Source of the DNA: Pseudomonas sp. N40(2020)
GTDB taxonomy: Bacteria > Pseudomonadota > Gammaproteobacteria > Pseudomonadales > Pseudomonadaceae
Assembly: GCF_014472415.1 (NCBI RefSeq)
Contig: NZ_JACSZV010000003.1
Coordinates: 1-64,000 of the forward strand
DNA: 64,000 bases
Direction of reading: 5' to 3'
The notes under the pieces are model-generated. The model was not told the origin of the DNA. It did not search any database and saw only the letters and a program-made list of their open reading frames with translations. This document shows, piece by piece, positions 8,352 to 16,700 of this stretch (positions are counted from its first letter, which is position 1; each line of letters opens with the position of its first letter). Position numbers and translations under genes: made by a program.

Positions 8352-8813
8352 TCAGGTTTTGCGTTTGGTGAATCGGGTGATGCATTGATCTGGTCCGTTC
8401 ATGCCCCAGTAAGTGCTGAGCAACGTCTTACGTTTTTTGTCGACGCGCAGGTTAACGAAGCCATCGCCGCAGTCCGGCTGCAACTCTTCGAACATTCCGG
8501 TTCTGGTTTGGTAAACGAACACCCGGTAGTAATCGTAAGTACCCATGCCGTCATCCAGCTGCCAGATCGCGAAATCCTGGGTGCCGTCGAAATTGAAATC
8601 GTCGAACTGCATGTGGAGTTCGTTTTCGGCTTCAAAATCGATTGTTCGCGACTCGCTGTGCGTTTCGCTTTTAACCGCGATGTTCAGCTTGGAGCCTTCG
8701 AGAACCAGCGTCGCTTCGGCGCCTTTGGTTGGGCTGAACGTGGTGGTTTCGGCTAACGCCGGGATCGTCCACATTAGGCCAAGCAGTGATACCGCTAGAG
8801 TTTTGAATTGCAT
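8352..8813 (-). CDS. Exported FG-GAP/XAC2610-like protein
   Basis: The protein has 153 residues with a signal peptide (LLGLMWTIPALA|ET). A central FDDFNFDGTQDFAIWQLDD stretch is a DxNxDGxxD calcium-type loop followed by a beta-strand, as in FG-GAP-like and XAC2610-type exported proteins. Two cysteines near the C-terminus (PDCGDG and DQCITRF) could be disulfide-linked. It sits in a tight minus-strand run with the genes at 8823 and 6973. Its function is unknown; the location beside other exported proteins fits an immunity or accessory role, without proof. Confidence 0.65.
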   Translation of the reverse strand: MQFKTLAVSLLGLMWTIPALAETTTFSPTKGAEATLVLEGSKLNIAVKSETHSESRTIDFEAENELHMQFDDFNFDGTQDFAIWQLDDGMGTYDYYRVFVYQTRTGMFEELQPDCGDGFVNLRVDKKRKTLLSTYWGMNGPDQCITRFTKRKT

Positions 8814-8822
8814 GTGCTCGCT

Positions 8823-9248
8823 TTACTCCCACTTGCATCCGGACTCCAGGGAGGAGTCGATGCTGGTATTGAATCCGAAGCTGTACACCTTGCTGTTGGA
8901 CTGCTTTGTGTAAGACATCGAGACGATCTGTGAGCCTTGAGTCATCAACTCATAGCTACCCGTGACCTTGCCGTTGACGACTTCAGACCAGGTTCTGGTG
9001 TGCTGCCAAGGGGCGTCCGGGTCGAGAATTTCGTTCTCGGAATCCGTTAGAACAATGGAAATGGGCTCATTGGATTTGGCGTATTTCACAAAGCCACCAG
9101 ACCATTTGCTGGCTTCGTCGTAATAAGTGCGGAGTTCGAACTTTACCGGGCTGGTTTCGGAGAGTTCGAAGCAGAGTGATTCGCTGGTGACTGCGCTGTG
9201 GGCCATCAGCGGGAAGAGGCAGCAGAGCAACAGAAGTATTTTTTTCAT
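8823..9248 (-). CDS. Exported protein of unknown function, paralogue of the protein at 1202-1645
   Basis: The protein has 141 residues. The ATG at 9248 has AAGGA seven bases upstream and starts MKKILLLLCCLFPLMAHS, a signal peptide; the ATG at 9254 sits too close to that site. The mature part shares FELRTYYDEASKWSG, VKYAKSNEP, RTWSEV, VTGSYELMTQG and a final GCKWE with the copy 7 kb away. Two cysteines (LCFEL and GCKWE) may pair. It appears to be the first gene of the minus-strand group reaching to 6973, since a 511-base non-coding region lies upstream. Confidence 0.65.
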   Translation of the reverse strand: MKKILLLLCCLFPLMAHSAVTSESLCFELSETSPVKFELRTYYDEASKWSGGFVKYAKSNEPISIVLTDSENEILDPDAPWQHTRTWSEVVNGKVTGSYELMTQGSQIVSMSYTKQSNSKVYSFGFNTSIDSSLESGCKWE

Positions 9249-9759
9249 GTTCATTTCCTTATGAGAGTCGGGTTCACTGCTCTTTAACTCCCGGCTTTCT
9301 CCAGCAAAAAATCTGTCATCGGTAGGCGTCGGTTACTTGGATAAGCCGTTGTTGTCAGACCAATCCTAACTGTGTCGCAACCACTTAAACAGAAGTCACG
9401 ATCTTTCGATCTACTGCTAAACGGATGTCATGTTCGTCGGACATTTCCCGCAAGACGCCGAGCCCTCCATGAACTATCCGACCTTCCCATTCGCCGCTAA
9501 CCTTGATTTGTCACCGCAAAAAACGGTGACACGGACGTGCAAGTCCGGGTAAAAGACGACGCGCAACGTCATTGGCCGCTGATCGGGCATATCCCTGCTC
9601 GCGTTATCGACTGTATGGCGGCTGTGCGCGGGAGATCCTTCTTTCGAGAGCGATCTGCCGGGTCCGTCTGCCCGGTCTTGCACACCTGCGCACAGCTGCC
9701 ACCTTATTTGCGTGCAAGCGAACGGTGGTCGCTCCTTACCTACAGACGGAGATACACCC
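9249..9759. other. 511-base intergenic region with hairpins between divergent genes
   Basis: This region lies between the divergent genes starting at 9248 (minus) and 9760 (plus), so it should carry both promoters. I could not identify clear promoter boxes. The right part holds two simple hairpins, 9510-9530 (GTCACCG/CGGTGAC) and 9532-9547 (CGGAC/GTCCG), and then the multi-stem element annotated at 9616-9733. A 27-codon reading frame at 9469-9552 (plus) covers both simple hairpins and may be a leader peptide or chance. Confidence 0.6.
9616..9733 (+). ncRNA. Structured 5' leader (three-way junction) upstream of the DUF6124 gene
   Basis: An outer stem of 14 pairs joins 9616-9629 (TGGCGGCTGTGCGC) to 9688-9701 (GCGCACAGCTGCCA) with one mismatch. 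It encloses two hairpins: 9633-9656 (AGATC/GATCT with an inner TTCG tetraloop) and 9658-9675 (CCGGG/CCCGG). A further hairpin at 9717-9733 (AGCGA/TCGCT) lies just before the ribosome site of the gene at 9760. The arrangement is that of a folded RNA leader or cis-regulatory RNA. I do not recognise a named family. That it is transcribed is inferred from its position and orientation. Confidence 0.55.
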
Positions 9760-10146
9760 ATGTTCAAGGTGACGCCCAACCCGCCAGAAAACGCTGGCAC
9801 CCCCGCCGAACAATCCCTCGACACTGAACAGCTCGACAAAGAAGCCGCCGACCGCGCCTTCGCCCACTACTTCCCGCCTACCATCGACAAACCGTCCAAA
9901 CGCCGCAAAGGCAGACTCTTCACCATCTCCACCGGCATTGATCCGGAAGCCCTCCTGGCCAACGCCTCCGAAGACATGCTTTCCATCAGCGCCATCGCCG
10001 CCAAACTAGCGGACGATGTCGAAGGCTCAAACCGCTCGGTGGCATTGGCACTGAGTCGAATTGCCGATGGCGCGCAGCTCATGGTGGAACGTGCGTTGGA
10101 TCACTTAGAAGAATTGATCGCGGCAAGGCTGGAAGCGAAAACGTAA
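9760..10146 (+). CDS. DUF6124 (formerly DUF3077) family protein
   Basis: The protein has 128 residues. ATG 9760 is preceded by GACGGAGAT. It starts MFKVTPNPP, followed by a proline-rich variable part and a conserved helical region (LFTISTGIDPEALLANASE, then a helix LSISAIAAKLADDVEGS, SRIADGAQLMVERAL). This is the layout of a Pseudomonas-specific family often present in several copies per genome. There is no signal peptide or membrane segment; the second half is predicted to be an alpha-helical hairpin. Its function is unknown. It has a structured leader upstream and a palindromic hairpin just downstream, and appears to be a single-gene transcript. Confidence 0.75.
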   Translation: MFKVTPNPPENAGTPAEQSLDTEQLDKEAADRAFAHYFPPTIDKPSKRRKGRLFTISTGIDPEALLANASEDMLSISAIAAKLADDVEGSNRSVALALSRIADGAQLMVERALDHLEELIAARLEAKT

Positions 10147-10155
10147 GCGGAACGA

Positions 10156-10187
10156 GGGGGACGGATTAAGTTAACAGCCCGTCCCCC
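10156..10187. repeat. GGGGAC palindrome, copy 1 (also terminator-like)
   Basis: GGGGGACGG at 10156-10164 pairs with CCGTCCCCC at 10179-10187 across a 14-base A/T-rich loop. It lies 10 bases after the stop of the DUF6124 gene and can act as its terminator. Its arms are related to the copies at 10906, 11877 and 12927. Confidence 0.6.
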
Positions 10188-10203
10188 TACCCCGCTGTAT
10201 CTA

Positions 10204-10815
10204 CTAATTTTTGCTCGGTGTCATAGCCTCAAATGAAGATCTAATATCAGATAACTTAGGATCACTTTTCAGGTTCGACCTAGGTACACATGCAGAAAAC
10301 TTGACTGTTGCTTCTTTCACGCCTTTTAACCCATAGAAACAGTCGAACCACAGCCCCTTTTTTCTCACCGAGTATTTACTCTCAGCTGCAGCTCTGTCTT
10401 TTTCAGAGTCCCACAGCATAAAAGGGGACATTAATACTCTGACTGCGGCGGAGCCCGACGCTGACAAATGAGCAAGATCCACCTCTCCCGTGTCTGACCC
10501 TTGTTGCAAAGCTTCATCAGCAGCGTAGCTGTATTTATATTTACCATTACTATCAAAGCGGCCAGATGCAGCCAGGCTTTTCTCAAACGCCACAGGCTCA
10601 ATTAAAAAAACATTCTCTTCTGTCAAAATATCTGGCTTTAAGCTTACGTTCGAGACCAGTTCTCCGTAGCAAATACCATCTTCAAGTTTTACATTCAATT
10701 TAAAGCCTGGGATATCTGGAATTGAAACTCCACACATAACCACCGGATGTGACTGAGCCACCGACAAAACTGCGGCTAAAGACAATCCCATGAGAGGAAT
10801 TAATAATTTTTTCAT
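10204..10815 (-). CDS. Exported protein of unknown function (203 aa)
   Basis: The start MKKLLIPLMGLSLAAVLSVAQS is a typical signal peptide with AAAGG upstream. The mature protein has four or five cysteines (VVMCGV, GICYGEL, WFDCFYG, SACVPR), suggesting disulfides in the periplasm. The coding sequence is clearly richer in A/T than the flanking housekeeping DNA, which points to horizontal transfer. GGGGAC palindromes lie on both sides. I recognise no family. It sits in a run of exported proteins and immunity-type genes downstream of a vgrG operon. Confidence 0.6.
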   Translation of the reverse strand: MKKLLIPLMGLSLAAVLSVAQSHPVVMCGVSIPDIPGFKLNVKLEDGICYGELVSNVSLKPDILTEENVFLIEPVAFEKSLAASGRFDSNGKYKYSYAADEALQQGSDTGEVDLAHLSASGSAAVRVLMSPFMLWDSEKDRAAAESKYSVRKKGLWFDCFYGLKGVKEATVKFSACVPRSNLKSDPKLSDIRSSFEAMTPSKN

Positions 10816-10905
10816 TACAAAGACCTTTTATGAAAAGCACTCGACGGGGAAGACGCTAACTCAGAGCACAATAAACCTGGTCCCTTTTTGTTTCAGGGAA
10901 AAAAA

Positions 10906-10955
10906 GGGGACAGACCACGCTTTTCGGGTATCTACTAAAACCGTGGCCTGTCCCC
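10906..10955. repeat. GGGGACAG palindrome, copy 2
   Basis: GGGGACAGACCACG at 10906-10919 is inverted at 10942-10955 as CGTGGCCTGTCCCC, with one mismatch and a 22-base loop. An A-run precedes and an ATTTC follows. Copy 3 at 11877 has an identical left arm. Confidence 0.8.
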
Positions 10956-10981
10956 ATTTCACCCCCGCTTGTCGACTCCAG

Positions 10982-11494
10982 CTACTCTGACTCCCCTTCA
11001 TACTTCTGAGTCTCAGAGTTAAATCGCCAAACATGCGCAGTAGTCAACGGCTCTCCGCCTTCGTATTTGATTCTGCCGTTTGATTCCCGCTTGCAAGAAA
11101 AAATTTTGATATCCTTAAAAACGCCTCCCTGCCCACCTCCCGACTCCTGCACTTCCACCTTCGCAAAATAGTCAGCGCCAATCAACTTTAAATATCCGTG
11201 ACATTGAAGTAAAAAACTAAAAACCCGATCGCCGCTAGATCCGACACCCGTCGACGCCTCAAATATAAAGTCATCGATATTATCGTTATTCAGATCGCCT
11301 ACAAAAACGATCCTTCCGTGATCAACTAACAGCTCCTTGCCGTCTTGTGTCGACAAAACCTTAACCTTACTTTCGCCAACCTTCCAATCAGAAATAAAGC
11401 TTATTGAATCTTTCTGAACATCGCATATCTCACCCTCAGAAGCCCAAGTTAAACCTGGAAGAATACCAATCAGAAAAAAACTTAGATATTTCAT
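10982..11494 (-). CDS. Exported FG-GAP-like protein (170 aa)
   Basis: The start at 11494 (MKYLSFFLIGILPGLTWA) gives a signal peptide; ATG 11503 would only add three residues. The mature protein contains VGDLNNDNIDDFIFE, a DxNxDxxDD loop of the FG-GAP/calcium-binding type, a glycine stretch SGGGQGG, and two or three cysteines. The same loop type occurs in the protein at 8352-8813. The DNA is A/T-rich. It is an exported protein of unknown function; an immunity role is possible by context only. Confidence 0.6.
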   Translation of the reverse strand: MKYLSFFLIGILPGLTWASEGEICDVQKDSISFISDWKVGESKVKVLSTQDGKELLVDHGRIVFVGDLNNDNIDDFIFEASTGVGSSGDRVFSFLLQCHGYLKLIGADYFAKVEVQESGGGQGGVFKDIKIFSCKRESNGRIKYEGGEPLTTAHVWRFNSETQKYEGESE

Positions 11495-11942
11495 ATCAAA
11501 CATCCATAATAAAGGTGTTTCTGCCAGGCCTTACGGCACCTTGAGGAAGGTTAGTTCCGTACAAAATCGCATTTGTAAGCGCAACAAATAAATCCGTCCC
11601 CTTTACCGTCCCTTTACCTAGCGCTGACGTAAATAAGGCATATAAGAAGTGAGTGGCATGCCTCAGGGGCTTCCGTATCCAGTTGCTGATCACCATTAAC
11701 GGGGCTTGTATAGCGTATTCGTTCGACTGCTAAATTGCTGCGGTGCTGAGCAGATTATCCAAGTCAGGCATTGAACAGATCTGCTCTATTTGCGCACCGC
11801 AAGATTGCTTTCACTTACCGGTCAGCTTGTCCATGCCAGGTTGCAGACGGAAGCTCTTCAGGATTTTGAAGACACCGGGGACAGACCACGTTTTTTGACA
11901 ATTACTGAAAAGTGGTCTGTGCCCATTTAATTTATTAAACCT
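11495..11942. other. 448-base intergenic region with repeat arms and a gene relic
   Basis: This region holds a GTCCCC arm at 11596-11601, a related GTCCCT at 11608, and the complete palindrome at 11877-11924. A short minus-strand open stretch from the palindrome to a TGA at 11811-11813 reads FKILKSFRLQPGMDKLTGK. It may be the tail of a deleted gene. The open frame at 11496-11696 (minus) has no ribosome site or recognisable similarity, and I do not call it a gene. Confidence 0.5.
11877..11924. repeat. GGGGACAG palindrome, copy 3
   Basis: GGGGACAGACCACG at 11877-11890 faces AGTGGTCTGTGCCC at 11911-11924 with a 20-base loop. The left arm is identical to copy 2. It lies 18 bases after the stop codon of the immunity-type gene ending at 11943. 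Confidence 0.8.
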
Positions 11943-12893
11943 CTACTCCCCTGACCAATACCAAATTGTATCGCCCCATCGCGAATCATCTACATTCGGC
12001 ATAATTTCGCCCTGCTTGAAGTATCGCCGAGAGTTAGCTTGCGCGGGAGTAAACCAATAACCTTGTTTACTACATGGTTGCCCCGAGTCAACACGACCAA
12101 CTTGTGAGATGCTGGAGCCGGTATAGTTTCTAGCATACTCAACCAAGTCCTTCGGATAAACCATATGATCTATTTTGCTATCATCAATCCCATAAAGAAA
12201 TGCAATAGCACCTGCTTCAAAGGCCCAGTAACCAACGTAGCTACCATCATCACCATCAATACTTAAATGCGAGTCGTGCCAACTCGCCTGGAGTTCACCA
12301 AAAGATTCATACCACTGACCGCAATATTCATTCAAAAGCTTAGATGCCTCGGTTTTGCTAGAGGTATAAATTGATCTGATCAGCTTCGTATATACTGGAT
12401 GAAACCACTCATCTATATCAGCCCTACCTGCCAAGTTTTTACGTAGCAAATCTTCGTACAGCGTATCCTCACTATTAAAGCCTGCCGCATCTGTCAAACT
12501 TACAAACCTGGCCAATAGATCATTCCGATGCAACAGGATGCACAGGCTGGCCACCTGAACAAACTCCTCAAAATCTGCTGGAGAATCTTCAAGATCTAGT
12601 GGCGATATATTCGGCACCCCCTCATACTCAGCCAAGGCATTTTGATACACCTCAAAATTTCGCACGACTCTTTCAAGCGGTTCAAACAACTCTGAAATAG
12701 GTTCGCCAGCTGTATACCTGATGATAAAAGCACCGAGAGAATCCTGTTTAATCTCAAAGGCTTTCAAAGATGCTTCCTGGCCTGAAAAATCCTCTTCCAG
12801 ATTGTGCGTACTCCAATACGATTCCGAAGAATCATAAAAGCCCACAAGGTTTTTATAATACGCCTCTGTAATAAACGGCTGCCTTCTATTCAT
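11943..12893 (-). CDS. PoNi-type (DUF1911-like) immunity protein
   Basis: The protein has 316 residues, helical, with no signal peptide, so cytoplasmic. The middle shows the pattern of DUF1910/DUF1911 proteins: VQVASLCILLHRNDLLARF, then a W.ESFG.L..SWHDSH segment and YVGYWAFEAGAIAFLYGIDD followed by a YPKDLVEYAR motif. PoNi proteins of this group neutralise PoNe-type DNase toxins of T6SS and polymorphic toxins. The last 45 residues (GQPCSKQGYWFTPA, then KQGEIMPNVDDSRWG) form a small Cys/Trp-rich module that I recall from Imm71/Imm72-like proteins. No toxin gene is adjacent, so this looks like an orphan immunity gene. The DNA is A/T-rich. Confidence 0.75.
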   Translation of the reverse strand: MNRRQPFITEAYYKNLVGFYDSSESYWSTHNLEEDFSGQEASLKAFEIKQDSLGAFIIRYTAGEPISELFEPLERVVRNFEVYQNALAEYEGVPNISPLDLEDSPADFEEFVQVASLCILLHRNDLLARFVSLTDAAGFNSEDTLYEDLLRKNLAGRADIDEWFHPVYTKLIRSIYTSSKTEASKLLNEYCGQWYESFGELQASWHDSHLSIDGDDGSYVGYWAFEAGAIAFLYGIDDSKIDHMVYPKDLVEYARNYTGSSISQVGRVDSGQPCSKQGYWFTPAQANSRRYFKQGEIMPNVDDSRWGDTIWYWSGE

Positions 12894-12926
12894 TTTTATT
12901 TAAACCTCAAGCCGCAAAAGCAAAAA

Positions 12927-13010
12927 GGGGACAGCAAAAAGGGGACAGTTTTATTTAGGCTCAACGATAAAACCATCGGATAATTAAATCCGTCCCCTTT
13001 ACCAGTCCCC
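12927..13010. repeat. GGGGACAG palindrome with doubled arms, copy 4
   Basis: Two direct copies of AAAAAGGGGACAG (GGGGACAG at 12927-12934 and 12941-12948) face two copies of GTCCCCTTTACC (starting 12992 and 13005). The two left arms can pair with the two right arms. It lies between the genes at 12893 and 13170; the remaining ~150 bases contain nothing I recognise. Confidence 0.75.
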
Positions 13011-13169
13011 TTTACCACCTGACTTAAATTGCCAATGTGGTGAAGTATGCGCTGGCTCATCTGGAAGATTAGATGGCGGTAAAGCAGAAAGTAAAACCGC
13101 TAGAGGATTCACGTGACGGATTCATCTAAAAATGAACCGCCCCGTCTTCTCTATTGCCGCGCACAACTT

Positions 13170-13757
13170 TTAATTTTTTTTGTCCTGCAAGCTAAAGTAT
13201 TTTTTAATGCTCGCCGCATCTTTATAAGCACAGACCACTTTATTTCCCGTAACCAGATCTGCCCCCTCCATACAATTATCTAAAGCTGGGTCAGGCAAGT
13301 CGCCACTAAAATGAAGCAAGGATACACTTCCACCACCTCTCCTTATTGGGAGTTCCATAACCGAATAAGCAAAACCGTCAAATGCCGAGTTAGACAATTT
13401 TCTTTTCGTCAATACAAACATAGACTTTCCGGCTCTCGCAGGAGACTTCCACTCGTAGAAAAATACAGAAGCGATCTGATCCCCCTCAACCTTCCAAACA
13501 TAGTTTAGAGAGGGTTTACCGGAGCTCAATGATGAGTAATATATCTCAGCATCGGCAACATGCTCTTCTTTAGCTACCGCCTTCAGACTATTTTTCAAAA
13601 AAAATACAGCGATCTTTTCTTCGCCTAAAGAAGCTACCACCGTAGGATGAAATTCACTTATTGTGGGTGCGGCATCCGCAAACACATTGGGCGCTACGAA
13701 GCCAAAAGCTACAAACGGAATAAAATGCCGCTTAAATAGAGTCAAATATTTTTTCAA
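13170..13757 (-). CDS. Exported candidate immunity protein for the adjacent peptidoglycan-hydrolase effector
   Basis: I choose the TTG at 13757, which has AAAGGAT upstream and opens a signal peptide (LKKYLTLFKRHFIPFVAFGFVAPNVFA|DA); the ATG at 13796 would place 13 polar residues first. The mature protein of about 165 residues is beta-rich, with a cysteine pair near the end (DNCMEG, VVCAYK). It overlaps the 3' end of the effector gene by 26 bases, so the two are translationally coupled. This is the classical position and location for a T6SS immunity protein against a periplasm-acting toxin. No family is recognised; the role is inferred from context. Confidence 0.6.
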   Translation of the reverse strand: MKKYLTLFKRHFIPFVAFGFVAPNVFADAAPTISEFHPTVVASLGEEKIAVFFLKNSLKAVAKEEHVADAEIYYSSLSSGKPSLNYVWKVEGDQIASVFFYEWKSPARAGKSMFVLTKRKLSNSAFDGFAYSVMELPIRRGGGSVSLLHFSGDLPDPALDNCMEGADLVTGNKVVCAYKDAASIKKYFSLQDKKN

Positions 13758-16700
13758 CGTGATATATCCTTTTGAAATGAGCCCTACGCTTATCATAACT
13801 ATCGGTGCCTAGGTTAATAATAGCGGTTATTGCATTGACATTGGCCTCTGCATCGCCCTTATCTGCCTCCACAAACAAATTATTCTTTAGCCAGAAATAA
13901 ACCCCCGACCGGACGGAGTATTTGAATTTAGTGTGTAAAATATCTGGTTCGCCAACAAAGTCGACCTCTTCCCCCCAAAAATTCTTATGATAATCTTTAA
14001 AAGCTTTGTAGTTTGCTTTCCCCGTCAAATGTTTAAGCCCTCTCCCCCTATATTTCCAGCCCTCACCAGAGGCGATACTATCGTTTCCTAGTCTTCCGCC
14101 ATATGCTCGGTTGGCAATTGCCACTTGATTAGAGTGTGAAACGTATTTTGTAGTGCCTGGATACCCATAAAGCGTTGCTTCACTTGGATTATCCCTAAAG
14201 TACCCGAAAGTACCCTTAAGCCCCTCGACGCCATATGTAAAGTCCTCCACCACCGCGCACTTCGAACCTATTTCCTGCCTTACCTGAGCAAAAAAATGAC
14301 TCAGCCTTAATGGCGTATCAAGCTTATATCTCTCACAGTTTTCATTTAATTGAGATGCAACTTCTTCCAACAACACGTCCTGCTCTGTAGAGTTCTTAAT
14401 CCCCTCAAATACCTTTTTCAGCATCTCAACCGTGATTTTTATTTTCCCACGAGCACCAATTTTATTACTAATAAACGCCACTGGATGAAAATGCCAAACA
14501 ACTCCATCACCCAACCCATTGGATTGCAAAGCGGAATCTTCCCAAAACACCAGACTATCTATGCGCTCTTTCTCGTGCTTCAGCGCGGACGGCGAATCTT
14601 CAAGCAGTGTATCTAACCGAGACCACTTAGCAGAATCCGACTTAGCTTTCCATTCTGTAGGATGATACGCAATTAGTTTGGACCAATGATCTCTGAACTC
14701 TATATTTCTAAGCGCGATGGGAAAGTCTTCAGGAGTGACCTTGTTATCTCCATTGCCGAATTTATCCAAGTCTTTGTATAACAATTGAAAAAATTCCGGC
14801 ATATCATTTGGATCTAAAAATCCATCGGCATTTGAATTCGACTCTTTTACTACTCGAAAACCTAATTTATCCCAATCGTGTTGACTGAGAATTTTAGCGC
14901 CTTCCTTTTTGAGCAATCCTGTTTTGCTTTCTGCGTTATCGACAATGGTTACTTCGTACCACTCTTCAGCATCCTTAAACGGAATAGCCTTTCCGAGTTC
15001 CACGAAACTTTCATTTGAGATCGTGACCACTTCTGTTAGCGGAGGCTTACTTTTTAAAGCCGTATTTGCAGGCAGGTGCAGATATTGTTTCCCCTGCTTA
15101 ACAGCAGCTTTATTTTTTAGAAAATCCTCAATCTTCGGATCAGCCGAAAAAATCTCTACATGAACTTGAAAATTTCTCGAAACTCCGCCCTCCGGGCCTG
15201 CCAGCGTCTCATTTAAACCAAGGAAACCGATTGTATCACCGGCTTTAATAGCCGCATCCATCGACACAACTTTATCAAATTCCGCCGGAACCAATCCTTG
15301 CACTTGAACATAAGGCTTTTCAACACAAGCCCAAAAAGTAGCGGGCACGGGAGTAGAATGACTTTTCAAACCGGTTGCAGCACCGATAGTACTTAGTACG
15401 AAGGAACATTCCGCCATTTTGTAAAGCTTAGAGCCAATCTTCAGGCTAAAAACTTTCCCACTATCAAATTCTATTACGCTATTTGTACAAAGTACTAAGT
15501 CTTCATTTTGCCCAAGGCTATTTACTTGTCTAATTGCAGCCCCGGCTAAGGCGCCGTGACTTTGCGGCGAAGGGGCTGCCCGCAAGGTCAGCCCCGTACC
15601 GGAAACTATAGCTCTGACTTTGCCCTTCCAATAATCTGGCTTTTTTCGCTCTGGTGCAGTTATTGCTTTCCAGCTCGCACTTCCATCACCTCTTGGGTAA
15701 GCAATGCCGTTTTGTTTGTAGGCGAACCAAAAATCTTGCCCTGGTGTACGCCCTCCAACACTACCCTTAATAAGTTTACCTTTTGCATGAACATGATCAG
15801 GGTGTTCTTCCAGTATTTCTATTTCAGTTCCTGCGGAGATTGAACCATATTCGACGCAGCCGACTGCACCGTTAATATCGCTACGCGCCTTAAACCCGCT
15901 GGCCACCATTTTTATTTTCGGAGTGCCCGGCTGCTCGGGATCATCCGCGTATCGCTTGTAAGGTAACAAATGCATATACAGACTATAAAATGTAAGCTCA
16001 TTGCTAGCATTGGGAGTTACCTCCTTATTTGGAGGTGATTTATAGTCATGCCTTACAAGGCAAAATGAATTTGAGTACTTTAATGTTTCTGTAGTACTTG
16101 AAGTTTCAAATGCAGTCGCTAGGTAATCCTCATTCAGGCGGTAGGCGACGACGACACCGTCGCCAATACAGCGAATAGGCTCATCTCGCATACACTGCGG
16201 AGCAGTTTTATGGGAAATATGAATACCACCATGCCAAAAGCCGTGATTCCCTAATAAGAAATTTCCTGAACTTTCGCTCTCCAAGGCTTTAAAAACTTCC
16301 TCCGAATCTTTGAACTGTGTCCCATCAGCCTTTCGAAACGGATATTGAAAATTCATCAAAGACGCGGGAGCTGTTGGTGCGGCTGCAGGGGCGGGGGCCG
16401 GCGCAGCCGCAGGTGCTGGTTGCGCCCCTCTAAATTGAGCTTTCGGCCGCAGCACCTTCTCTGGCATTGGCCAATAACCGCTGTCCGGGCCATAAAGGGC
16501 TGTTTTCGGACCTGCAGATTGGGAACCAAAAAATTTTCCTGGCGTCAACGTAGTACTGAGACTCTCAATAACCCCAGTATGCCCGTGAAAATTAATCCAA
16601 AGTGCAATATCACCCGGCTGGGCGCTCGCGACCGGAATCTCATCGAAATGCTCCCGATCAGTATTAAGCATCGATGTTGTGCGGTAAGGAATTGTATATC

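Noticed and set aside
11496..11696. 66-codon minus-strand frame
   Set aside because: It runs through repeat arms (GTCCCC) and has no ribosome site, signal peptide or similarity.
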